From Cenococcum geophilum 1.58 (Eukaryota > Ascomycota > Dothideomycetes > Gloniales > Gloniaceae), in contig KV748199.1 of NCBI GenBank assembly GCA_001692895.1, positions 124,001-188,000 on the forward strand: a stretch of 64,000 nt of DNA, given 5' to 3'. The notes beneath the pieces are model-generated. The model was not told the origin of the DNA, searched no databases, and saw nothing but the letters and a program-made list of their open reading frames with translations. Positions 1 through 11,689 of the stretch are shown in pieces. Position 1 is the first letter of the stretch, and the number at the start of each line of letters is the position of its first letter. The position numbers were made by a program, and so were the translations under genes.

Positions 1-1059
1 TAACTAAGTGTATAAAGGAACGGTCGGCTAATACAGTCGTAATATTAAAGGCTTAGCTGTCCATAAAAGGTCTAAAAGTAGTTAGGAATATCTTTAAGGT
101 CTCCTGTTCCTAAGCGTCTAAGTTAAAGTTAATTATAAGGGCTTCCATTAACTCGTTAAGAGACTCCTCTACTTCCTCTTCTTTATACTCTAAGATAAAC
201 TAGTTAATCCGTTTATTAAATCTCTTCTTAGACCTGTTGCGTTCTTCCTAGGTATGCCTTATAGACCAATATCCTTCCTTGCTGTACACGAAGCACTTCT
301 AGCTAGTTTATCTGTGGGGGTATGTTTTTGTATAGGGGTTGCCGTGGGGGTTACGGGGACTTGGTCGATATGTATACTACTAGCGATAGCGGTGGTCCGT
401 AAAGTAGGCGTCTGAGTCTGTTTGCGGATATTATAGATATTAAATATCTGTAGTAAAGGCTTGAGTGCTGCCTAGTGGGTTTAAGACTTTATATATTACA
501 ATAGAAGACCGTAGGTCGTTAATAAGGCCGGCTAAGGTATCTATAGGCTTATAGTAGGCGTATTTATAAGGCTCTACTTCCTGGCAAGCTGTAATAAGTT
601 TGTTATATAGAAAGTCGTCTATTCGGAGCTTAATGTTAAGGCCATGCTATAGATGCCAAAGGTCCTTAATGAGGATTTACAGACACTCTATAGTCGATTT
701 TTCGGTATTCTTATTAATTACGGTCCGTAGCTTGGTCGCATTCCATTAGGTAAGGATATTACGCTTATATTCCGGTCCTTTAAAGTAGTTACGTATAGCT
801 TTATATAGCTTATTAAAAGGAACACTAAGGGGGTTACTCTTGAGGTTAGTGTAATAGTGGTTAAGGGCTAGGCCGCGTAGCATAGTAGAGTAGGCTTGGC
901 TAAACTCCTATTTAGGGATATTAGCCTTTTAACAGAGGTCTGTAAAGATAGTTAGTTTAAAGTTAAAATTATCGTTTTTACCGCTGTACTTAGATTCGTC
1001 GGTATAGAGCTTAGCTAGGTTAGCTAGCTCCTTACCGTAGGTCTTTACTTAGGTAGGTT

Positions 1060-1179
1060 GCGGGTCTATAGCTTGCGGATCTATAGCTTGCGGATATATA
1101 GTATACGGGTTTATAGCTTACGGATATATGGCTTACGGATATATAGTTTGCGGATATATAGGTTGTAGATCTATAGCTT
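1060..1179 (-). repeat. 15-bp tandem repeat in copia A2 gag, 8 units
   Basis: Eight consecutive 15-bp units of the type GCGGATCTATAGCTT, diverged by transitions. Read on the minus strand each unit keeps phase and spells a five-residue motif close to Asp-Pro-Gln-Ala-Ile. The same tract in A1 (48956-49015) has four units, so the number varies between copies of one family. Confidence 0.85.
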
Positions 1180-2189
1180 GAACAATAGGGGTAGTTTGGT
1201 CCGTATTTTGGTTTATAGGGGTGTTATAGTCTGTAGCTTAAGAGTAGGGTGTGGTTTAGCCAGTAGGATTAGTTCTAAAGCCGCTTAGGTCTATAGGACG
1301 AATTTAGTTAAGTATGTTAGGTATAAGGCTAGCAATCTTATTAAGTTTAGGAGAAGTAAAGAGTTTGTTTTTAGCATTGGCCTAGTCTAGGATTTCCTCC
1401 TTAGTCCATTCCATTTGGTCCTCCTTATGTATTATATTATATAATAATTATATAACAGTAACTCGTTTATCCCTTTTAACCTATACACCTTGGTTACGTA
1501 GGAGGGTTTGTAGGTTACGGATAGTAATAGGGTTATAGGTCTTAAAGATGGCTTCTATAAAGTCTACAAAGTCTTCCTAGTATTGCTCCTATAGGTCGTC
1601 GTCCATAAGCTCAAAATGTCCGTATTTAAGGATTTTAAAACTAATATAATCGTTAACGTTATCTATAGACGTAACGTTAACTCCTTATCTCTACTTCTTT
1701 TGACCTTTACTAATTTGCTTACTTAGGTCTGCTATACTGTGTAGTAATGCGTAACGGGTGGAAGAGGTCTTATAGTGGTCCGTAAAGGCGGTTGATGTCC
1801 GTAACAGTTTATAAAGGGTAAGGAGTTTCTATAAGGTCTTGTAACGGTCCGTAGATGCAATTAATAGGTCCGTAGTGGTTTATAGAGGGGTAAAAGGTCT
1901 CCGTAAGGGGTCTAGGAGAGGTTAGGGTATTAGAGGAGGGTGTAGTAGGAATAGGGGTTTAAGGTTTAGAGGAGGGTAGGGGTTCTATATAGGTTTATAT
2001 TCGCGTCTATAACTTCTAGTAGACCGTACTAAGACTTAAATAAGTATATAGAGTTGGAGATAAGTCCGTAATCCCCGACTTCTAACCTTCTAGTAGGTCG
2101 TACTAGGAGTCTAAACGGGTGGTCGCTGTCAAGTATCGCTTGGGGGGAGTTGTTAAGTGATTGCTGATCTGTGCGCGCTTACTAATTAG

Positions 2190-2468
2190 TGTTTGTATTA
2201 ACTTAATAATACAGGTAAGTTATATCCAGGGGCACGAAATACGTATAGTATCGTATACTCTTTTGGATGGTGGTGACTGTCTTCTGTATTAAAGCAGACT
2301 ATGAGGTCTATATACTGATGCGCCTCCCCCTAATTAGTCAGTGCTTCGTAAACAAGTGGTTGGTGCACTAACGCGTAAACAGTGGTTGGTGCACTAACGC
2401 GTAAACACGTACTTGGTGTACCGAACGCGTAGGCACGCGGTTGGTACAACAGGTGCTGTAATTATACA
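2190..2468 (-). repeat. 5' LTR of copia A2 (279 bp)
   Basis: Read on the minus strand it begins TGTATAATTACAGCACC and ends ACAAACA, matching the 268-bp LTRs at 47592 and 53557. It is 11 bp longer because a GTGCACTAACGCGTAAAC-type unit is duplicated at about 2356-2403. The LTR carries the promoter and polyadenylation signals of the family. Confidence 0.88.
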
Positions 2469-5400
2469 GTAATAAAGCGGTAGTTAGCAGAATTTAGTAG
2501 ATAACGTAAAGACGGGTAGGCCGCTAAGACGCTAGTAGTAAGCGAGCCAATGGCGATTTTCTATACTAGGCATGGAAAATCCTAATTGGTTGGCAAAAGT
2601 CTATACCACCACCTAAATTAATTAGGCGCGGCGCTCTTAGCAAGGATCTAACTAATTAGACAACTTTAACTAGTGGTTAAAGTTCTATAAGATCTTAACT
2701 TCTCTAAATTTCCCTCTTAACCCAACCTTTAACTTATATACGTAGAGTATTTATATTAACAAACGTCTCTAGTGCCTTATTTAGGTTTACCTTTGTTATT
2801 ATATCTACTGGGTTATCTTAGCCATTAATCCATTAAATCTTAAAGAGTTCTTAACGCTTATAGAACTGCTAAAGTGCTATAATATTAATTATAAGACGCT
2901 TCTCCTTTATAGTACTAAGCTTAACTAAACACTTATAAAGGGAATATAAGTCGGTATATACGATTATAGGGATAGCGGGAAGTTTAAGCCGGTCTATAAT
3001 TATCTTAAGGGTAGTTCCAATTACAATTACTATATTAACTCCACTGACTATTCTATATATCTCTAACGCTAAAACGCTTTAAGTAACGAGCTTACTTTTA
3101 GTTAAGCTTTAATAGATAAGGTTACTGTGGATTATAAAGTTATTTTCTCTAGTAGATTCGTTTGCGATAATAATCTTATATCCTAGCTAGGAGCTAAAAT
3201 CTTTATTATTTATAAACGATCTATTAATAAATATAAAGAGCTTGGCGGTAGGAAGGTTAATAGGTACGTAAAGTAATCCCCTATTAAGATAGTTCATTTA
3301 CTAAAAAAGACGCTTATTTAGGGTAAGAATGTTATCCTTAGTTAGTTCCTAGTATTAAGCGGCAACAGAAAGATTAAAGGAAGCCTTAGGTTAATAGATA
3401 GAAGCCATATAAGCTCCATAAACGCGTTACTCTATATATCCTTGCTTTAGAGAATTAATGTTAACAATATCGATCTTCTTACCTTAACCCTTTTAGTGTA
3501 GAGTAATAGAGCCCTTATTTAGGAAGAGGATACATCTATTAAAGAGTAATAGTATTGCTAAGTTAAGTCTTTCCTTTGGCTTTGCTATAAGGTTTGCCTT
3601 TACTAGCTTATCTTCTTTAAGAGCTAAGAATTAGTCGTCTCCTAAAATAATTATATCATCTATTTATATGCCGATAATTCTAAATAGAGTTCCTATAGTT
3701 ATAATAAGGAAGCAGGGATTAAATATGGAAGTAGTCATCAAAAGCTTCTCCTTATAGTGCTTACTGTAGGTAGCCCACTAATAAGTTCCTGCCTCTATAA
3801 TTCTATATAATAGCTTAAGTACGACTATAATCGTATCCTTAGGATATTAGTAGCGAATTTGCTCTAGAAGGTATACTAGTATTAAGCACTAAAGGCGCGT
3901 CTCTAATTAGGTATAGGCCTAAATAATATCTTATAGGTAAACCGCTATCCCATTCTTTATTAAAGAGGGAGCTAGCGTAATAATGACTTATTAACTAGCT
4001 CGTTAAATTATAGGGGATTATATAAGGATTACTTCCTTACTATTATTATTATAACCTTAAATAACTAGCCTTAACTTCTTAAATGGGGTATTAGTAGCTT
4101 TGCCTTTAATCTTATTAACTATTCTTAACTTAAATATACGGACTCTATTAAACTTAGTAGGGTCATATTTCTTAAATTTAAAAACTCCTCTTGTAATAAG
4201 ACCGTCGATCTCCTACTTATTAGATACTTAAAAAGGAGCTCCTAAAGTTATAATGCGGCCTTCCTTTTAGAGCTATTTTGCGAGTTTAAAGTCAGCCTTC
4301 TCTTTAGCTGTTATAAAGGCTATTAATAGTTTATCTCTATTCTTAATAGCGGTAACAAATTGCTCTTTAAAATTAATAAGATGTTAGCGATTTTATAATC
4401 CCTTTAGGCGACCTCTACCGCGTTATAGTTATAGTACGTCTACTATAATTATATTAGAATCGCCTTCGCCTTCTAAAGCATATTAATCGTAGTTCTTCTT
4501 TAGGGTATTCTTTAGGGCATCCTATAAAGGCTTGGAGCTATTATCCCTATAGTAGGGCTTAACAATAGTTAAGTGGAATTAAGTAGGTCTATAGGGCATC
4601 TAAAGAGTATAAGTTTAACTATTAATTATAATAAGTTTATATAGGCCTAACTATCCTCCCTTTTTACGCCATACGCGTACCTCTAATTAGAGTGGTAGAT
4701 TAAGCATAGTTAAGGTATTTAGGCTATTTCTCATTCCTAGTACGTCGTTAACCTAGCGCGTAGCATAGAGACGTTACACCTCCTTCGTTACTTTGCAAAT
4801 AGCCTCAGCTTATTACGCAATAGAGGGAAATAGTGGAGAATTGTTAGTTATTTAAGGGTAGGCGCTAAAGACTAGCAATGTAGGTACGAGCCTATTTAAG
4901 CTAGCGGTATCGTTAATAGCCTTAACAGCCATCTATAGAATAAGCTTTTTACTAGCACTTTCTAGTTCTAAAAAAATAATCTTATATACGCGGCGTAATG
5001 GCATATAATATTATTTTACTTTTTTAATACTATTATATGCCTTAACGGGGACTTCCTTAACTTGAATTATTATTGCCTTTGCCTGTTATTAAAACTCTAT
5101 AAATAAGAAGTTCTTTTCTATATCGTAAATAATTTAATTAGGGGGTTCTAGGTAAACATTAATCTAGTATAATTAAAGAGTATTCTATGCGTTCCTAGCT
5201 AATATATCTTTTAAAAAGCGTGCGGCTTAAAAGGAGGTTAAGAAGTTAATAACTTAGAGTACTAGCTTGCTGCTAAGATATATAACATCTATAATAATAC
5301 AGAAGTTAAAGTTGTAGTTATCTTTAAGAGTAAACTTAAATCGGCTAGGGGACTTCTAGTTTATTTAGTAGTAATAGCAGTACTTTATAAGATATTTAAT

Positions 5401-7866
5401 TACCTTAACCTTAACTTTATAACCTACTCGCTAAAGGACCCTAAGCAATTAGTAAATAGATAGGTAGCTAAAACGACGGTGTAGTTAACGTAACTTTAAC
5501 TTAGTTAGGTGGCTCTAAGTAACGCTCCTTTCTGGCTATTAAAGGAGTAACTAAGGGTGACCCTATTTGCGTATAACGGGCACCTAATTATCTCCCTAGA
5601 TAAGTATATTCTTAAGGTTATTAAGCTTAATACCTAATTTATTTATATCTTAGATGTAGAATAGGAACAGAGTGTTCGCGGGGATAATGTAGAAAGTAAT
5701 ATATCCTAATGGGGTTTGGACCTTAATTGTGCTAAAAGAGATTGCAGTACCCTTGCTAAAGCGAATTGTATATTAGCCTGCTGTTAATTAGTTAATTTAA
5801 ACAGAGCTATTAAGCTACTAAAGAGCTTAAACTTAAGGCTCTCCTACTATAGATACTCCTGCGGCTCTAGTATCTAGTATAATACCATAAAAGACGTTCG
5901 CCGAGTATTTATTATTAAAGGAGAACGCGAAACTTTCCTTTGGCTTATTAAAGATATCTAACTTTATAATAGAATAGAGCGTAGATTAGTTATTAAGGAT
6001 AGTGATAGTTTATGTACTATTTACCTTACTATACTCGGTAAAGTATTAGTTAGAAGAGTAGTCCTTAATTTCTATATCTATAAGGAGCTGTTCAGCCTTA
6101 TTAACCTTACCCTTAAGATCTTCTTCGCCTTTATATTAAACTAGGAAGTTTTAGAAGTAAGCTATAGTAACCTCTTAGTTTCCAACATTTTATGCGCTCT
6201 AGCAAAACCTATTATATACCTCCTTTTGTCTATTAAGAGGGTATCTAGTTAACTAGTAATTTGGCTTCTTATAAATATAGTACTTCTTCTAACAATTGCT
6301 TTAAAGTAAACCTTTATAAGGACCTCTATAATTGCCTTATAGTTAACATTAATTATACCCTTTATTATATCCCCTACCACGTCTACTATATATTTAATTA
6401 GTCTAGTTATAATTATATTAGTTAGCCGGGTTAATTAAGGTAGGTTAGAGTTGGGCGTTAAATTACTATACTTCTTAAGAGCGTAGAGCGGTACTAATAG
6501 AGGATCTTAATTAAGTATATACTCCTTTATAAGTACTTATAGGGTTAAAGAGAGCGAGATTATATTTTTTAATACCTCGGTATACGCTAATGACTTAATT
6601 ACGTAGGCTAAGGTCCTCTTAATATGATTTAGATAAACTATGTTAAATTATCTAAAGTTAATTAAAGAGCTTTTAAAGATAATTAAGCTGAGAAACACCT
6701 AGGTTCGTAGCAATAATTCTTAAAAAGGTAGTCTCTCTCCACTCCGATATATATTACTACTTATTCTCTTCTATTTTAAAGTAGCATCTTATCTTATATA
6801 TTATTTAGTTAAAATTATATCCTTTTCCTACTAAATAATTATAATAGAAGGTACTGGCGCGGCCCTTAAGCATAACGGAATAGGCGTTATAATATTAGTT
6901 AGGTTCTAGTCTAACCTTCTAGTAATAGTTATAGAAGATACGCAGCTTTAAATTAAGGATATTATACAGTTCCCCGCTAAACTTCTTCTCCTAGTCCGTA
7001 TAGAGCTTTGTAAGCTTTATAAGCATTTTTAAAGTACCTCTAAGTAGTATTAGACCACGTTAAAATTATATTAAAGATTAAGGTAGGGATTACTTTATAG
7101 GCTGCAGTGGAGATATAGGGCTTAGTAGAACACGGCGTAGTACCTAATCTTCCTATAGTAGAGTTTAAAGGTTATTAAATCGTAAAGTAAGGGGATCTTG
7201 CGCTTGCTTTTAAGGGGTAGTAGTTAATATTGCTAATTAAATTGGTAGATCCTAAGGAGCTAGAGATAGAGGTAAAAGCAATAAATGCGAAACGTAAGAA
7301 CTTATGCCTAGAGCAATAGAATTAGAGCGCGTCTCTATTGGCGTATTATTTAGATTCTATCGTGAGTTAAGCTTCCTCTTAGTGCGTAGTTAGTACTTAA
7401 CCTCTTATAGAGTCTATTTGTGCTCTTCTTTTACATTAATAACTTGCTCCTAAATATTATCTCTAATAGCACCCCTATCTATAGGGATAAATACTCTATT
7501 CTCCTAAAGGAAGTTACGGAAGTTTTATACAACATCCTTCTTTGCAAGAGCCTATATTTCCTTTATCTATCTAATAAAGTCCTCCTTTATATAACACTAT
7601 AGCTTAATATTGTTATATTCGCTGTCTGTATAGTATACTATACAATATACTAAGAATCCGTTTAGGTCCTGTTCCTTAGCGTTTATAAAGTCAATATCTG
7701 TGTCCTACGTCTCCGGGTTAATACTTTTCTTATACTTCTTTAGGTAAGTTAGCGCTATAGTAGGTATAGAATCGACGGGGTGTCGTACATTAAAGGTAGG
7801 TAGGGTTTTTAGCTTTATAGAATCTTGTAGGTTTGCTATTAAAAGGTAGGCAATTAAGATATTATT

Positions 7867-8047
7867 AACGCGTTTTAGATATTAACTTTAGGACTATAGG
7901 TTTAGTAATACTTCTAACCTAAAGTACTTAACCAAATCTTTNTATATATAGTTGTTTAACGCGTTTCGGACGTTAATTTTAGGACTATAGGTTTAGTAAC
8001 ACTTCTAACCTAAAGTACTTAACCAAATCTTCGTAAACATAGTTGTT
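7867..8047 (-). repeat. 91-bp tandem duplication in copia B1
   Basis: Two near-identical units, 7867-7957 and 7958-8047, in the 5' part of B1. Copia B2 has this stretch once (about 9141-9235), so the duplication is specific to B1 or its lineage. One ambiguous base falls in the first unit. Confidence 0.8.
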
Positions 8048-8243
8048 CTACGTAATAGACGCAACTTAGTATCTCTTAGTACTTAGTAACACTTCTGTTA
8101 CTAGTTTTCTATAAGTTTAAGGTAGCACAGTATTACCGGGATCCATTCCATATAAGCGTATATAGCACCCCTATATAAGACTATCTCTTCTATTTAAAAA
8201 CCTAGCTACTCTATAGTTAACTGTATATTTAACTACTAATTAA

Positions 8244-8429
8244 TATTAGAAATATAGGGTGACTTACTAATAACAACTACTTAAGTAGGGTTACAGTGAT
8301 ATTAGTTAATTCTTATTAATAGGAATGAGGAAAGGGGTAAGGATCTTAAGGTTCCTCACTACGCTAGGGCCACGTTAACACGTGACGGCAATATGCTTTA
8401 TGCGACGGCAACTTGCCTTATTCCCAATA
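8244..8429 (-). repeat. 5' LTR of copia B1 (186 bp)
   Basis: Reverse complement of the 167-bp LTR at 8774-8940. The extra 19 bp come from a local duplication of a CGGCAA-type stretch next to the CACGTG motif (about 8377-8415). Gypsy C1 sequence starts directly at 8430. Confidence 0.83.
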
Positions 8430-8773
8430 GATACTTTTATATAAAATATACTCCTAGTATAAAGTCTAATATATCTATTTTTATAATCATTTCTAGTCCT
8501 AGTTAATAGATTTTAAGAACTAGCTCTTAGGTAAATAATCTCTTAACTTTTTTTAAATAGTTCTTATTATTCCTTTCCCTATACCTATAGTTTTTCTTTC
8601 TTTATTAATCGCGTAAATAGCTTAATATCCCTTAACTATTATACTATAAACCTTTTATAGCAATTACAAAACCCTAAAAATAATCTTAACTGTATAACGT
8701 TCTCTAGTTCTTACCAATTTACTATAGCCTTAATCTTTTTTAGATCTATACTAAGTTAGCTTAGTTTAATAAT
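8430..8773 (-). mobile_element. Gypsy C1 fragment (RNase H / RT part) between two copia B insertions
   Basis: This 344-bp piece aligns with about 42030-42370 of gypsy C2. It is part of the pol region of C1, which continues at 16827. The copia insertions on either side, B1 and B2, face each other with their 5' LTRs. No gene beyond this element remnant is seen. Confidence 0.85.
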
Positions 8774-8940
8774 TGTCGGGAATAAGGCAAGCGGTCGTCA
8801 CGTGACGCCGCGGCACTAGCGTGGCGAGGAGTCTTAGGCTCCTCGCCCTTCCTCATTCCAAATAAATAAGCTTTATTAACCAACATCACTATAACCTACT
8901 CGAGTAGTTATTATTAGTGAGTCACCCTATATAACCAACA
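8774..8940 (+). repeat. 5' LTR of copia B2 (167 bp)
   Basis: Begins TGTCGGGAATAAGG and ends ACCAACA. It contains the palindrome GTCACGTGAC (8797-8806) and a strong hairpin, GCGAGGAG at 8824-8831 pairing with CTCCTCGC at 8839-8846 around a 7-base loop. The hairpin is kept in the other LTRs of the family. The sequence directly after the LTR starts CTAATTAGTA. Confidence 0.9.
8797..8806 (+). promoter_or_regulatory. CACGTG palindrome in copia B LTR
   Basis: GTCACGTGAC is the classic binding motif of bHLH factors such as Cbf1, Pho4 and USF. It lies about 25 bp into the LTR, in the presumed U3 promoter. The same 10-mer occurs in both LTRs of the unrelated gypsy D. The binding role is inferred. Confidence 0.45.
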
Positions 8941-11488
8941 CTAATTAGTAGTTAAATACACAGTTAACTATAGAGTAGCTAGGTTTTTTAAATAGAAGAG
9001 ATAGTCTTATATAGGGGTGCCATATGCGCTTATATGGAATGGATCCCGGCGATACTATGCTACCTTAAACTTGCGGAAAACTAGTAATAGAAGTGTCACT
9101 AAGTACTAGGAGATACTAAGTTACGTCTATTACGCAGAACAACCGCGTTTACGAAGATTTGGTTAAGTACTTTAGGTCAGAAGTGTTACTAAACCTAAGG
9201 TCCTAAGTTAACGTCCGAAACGCGTTAAACAACTACCTTAATACCCTCCGTGTACCTTCGCAGATTCCATTATAGCGTTAACCTACCCAAAGAAGTACGA
9301 GAAAGATATTAACCTAGAGATATAAAACACCGATATAACTAACCTTAAAGATGTTAATCAGTAAGACTTAAACGGATTCCTATTATACTGTATAGTATAT
9401 TATAAAGACAGCGAATACAATGACACTATACTATAGTACTGTGTAAGGGAGGACTTTATTAGATAGATAAAGGGAACATAGACTCTTATAAAGAAGGATA
9501 TTATATAAGACTTCTATAACTTCTTATAGAAGTATAGAGTGTTTATACTAATAGACGGGGGTACTATTAGAGATAATATTTAGGAGCAGGTTATTAACGT
9601 AAAAAAAGAGCACAAATAGACTTAATAAGAGATTAAGCACCAACCACGCACTATAAAGAAGCTTAATTTACGATAAAATCTAAGCAATATACCTTTAAAG
9701 ATAAATCTACCTCTACCTTTAACTCCTCTGTATCTAATTTAACCTGTAACTTTAATGTTAGATACTATACCCTAACGAGAGCAGGCACAGGATCCTATTG
9801 CTTCGCGATTTAACAACCCTTAGACTCCACCGACTAGACCTACGTCCCCACTGCAGCCTATAATACAACTCCCACCTCCTCTATTTTAATCTTAAATTAA
9901 AGGTAGTTTAAAATTGCTTATAGAGCTTATAAAGCTCTACTTAGATTAAGAGAAGAAGTTTAGTAGGGAATTATATAATATTCTTAATTCGAAACTATAT
10001 ATCTTTTATAACTATTATTAGAAGGTAGGAATAGAGTCTAATTAATACTATAACGCCTATTCCATTATACTTAAAGGCTAAGCTAGTACCTTCTATTATA
10101 ATTATTTAGTAGAAAAAGGATATAATTTTAACCGCATAATATATAAGTTAAGATGCTACTTTAAAACAGAAGAGAATAAGCAGTAGTATATATTAGAATA
10201 GAGAGAGACTACCTTTTTAAAAATTATTGCTATAAACCTAGGTGTCCCTCGGCTTAATTATCTTTAAAAGCTCTTTAATTAACTTTAGATAATTTAGCGT
10301 GGTTTATCCGAATTATATTAAGAGGATTTCAGCCTATATAATTAAGTTATTAGCGTATATTAAGGCGTTAAAAAATTCAACCTTACTCTCTTTAATCCTG
10401 CAAATACTTATAAAGGAGTGTATACTTAATTAAGATCTTCTATTAGTACCACTCTACGCTCTTAAGAAGTATAGCAATTTAACGCCCAACTCTAGTCTAC
10501 TTTAATTAACCTAAATGACCTAGCCGACTAATATAATTATAACTAAACTAATTAAATATATAGTGGCCGTAGTAGGTAATACGGTAAAGGGTATAATTAA
10601 CAACTATAAGGTAAAGGTGAAGGTCCTTATAGAGGTTCATTTTAAAGTAATTATTAGAAGAAGTACTATATTTATAAGAAACTAAATTACTAGTTAACTA
10701 GGCATTCTCTTAATAAATAAAAGGAGGTATATAATAAGTTTCGCCAGAGTATAAGAAATATTAAAAATTATAAGGCCATTATAGCCTACTTTTAAAGCTT
10801 CCTGGTTTAATATAAAGGTATAGAAGATCTTAAGGGTAAGGTTAATAAGGCTAAATAGCTCCTTATAGATATGGAAATTAAGAACTACTTATCTAACTAA
10901 TACTTCACTAAATATAGTAAGGTAGATAGCATATAAATTATTACTATTCTTAATAACTAATTTACGCTCTATTCTATTATAAAGTTAGATATCTTTAATA
11001 AGCCAAAGGAGAGCTCCGCGTTCTCCTTTAACGATAAATACTCGGCAAATATCTTCTATAGTATTATGCCAGATACTAGAGCCGTAGGAGTATCTATAAT
11101 AGGAGAACCTTAAGTTTAAGCCCTTTAGTGGCTTAATAACTCTGTTTAGATTAACTATTTAACGGTAGGCTAATATACGATTTGTTTTAGCAAGGGTACT
11201 ACGATTTTTCTTAGCATAATTAGGGTCCAAACCCCCTTAGGATACATTACTTTCTATATTATTCCCATAAATACTTCGTTTCTATTCTATATTAAGGATA
11301 TAAATAAATTAGGCGTTAAGCTTAACAACCTTAAAAAAAAAAATTTTTATTTTTTTATTTTATATCCGATTGTATTATACTACGTATAATACTGCGCATG
11401 CAGCCTCTAGGCTATGGCGCTATAGTTCTATATATATAAATCCTTTCTAGGCAGCTTAATATGTACTAGTAGCTATGTCCTAGTAGTT

Positions 11489-11511
11489 TATAAACCCCTA
11501 AGGGTTTATAG
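11489..11511. repeat. Inverted repeat in LINE 3' untranslated part
   Basis: TATAAACCCCTAAGGGTTTATA is close to a perfect palindrome in the 3' part of the LINE derivative. A hairpin in the RNA is possible; no function is shown. Confidence 0.5.
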
Positions 11512-11689
11512 CTCCTTAATAAAATACTAAGGTGCTGCAACTACTAGGGAATAAGAAAATGGTAGGAAAAACTATAGGAAATCCTAACACCTGTCCCTGT
11601 CCTTTTGCGATTTATTTCTGTCCTTTTGCTCTCTAATATCTTTTTAAGAGCCTAGTAGGAGTTGCCTCCTTCTAGAATCCTATCTGTTT

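Larger units (their letters stand above)
1..2468 (-). mobile_element. Copia A2: Ty1/copia LTR element, 5' part, cut by window edge
   Basis: This is the reverse-strand 5' end of the same family as the element at 47592-53824. It holds the 5' LTR (2190-2468), an untranslated leader (about 1650-2189) and much of gag (about 1-1650); the rest lies left of the window. It aligns base for base with 47592 to about 50060. It sits inside copia B1, whose 3' untranslated part stops at 2469. The copy is broken, with many stops of RIP type, but the LTR and leader keep more CpA/TpG than the surrounding copia B DNA, so it looks like one of the younger insertions. Confidence 0.85.
2469..8429 (-). mobile_element. 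Copia B1: Ty1/copia LTR element, 3' end displaced by A2
   Basis: Reverse-strand copia element. Order from its 5' end: LTR 8244-8429, leader and gag (about 8243-5950), protease (about 5900-5600), integrase (about 5400-4600), reverse transcriptase (about 4100-3500), RNase H (about 3300-2850) and 3' untranslated DNA to 2469, where copia A2 interrupts it. Its 3' LTR lies beyond the left edge. The order matches B2 on the opposite strand. It is inserted in gypsy C1. The copy is broken throughout by dozens of stops and looks old and heavily RIP-mutated. Confidence 0.87.

Noticed and set aside
7420-7602. 60-codon open frame on the plus strand
   Set aside because: Antisense to gag of copia B1, of low-complexity Leu/Ile/Tyr composition; a by-product of AT-rich DNA.
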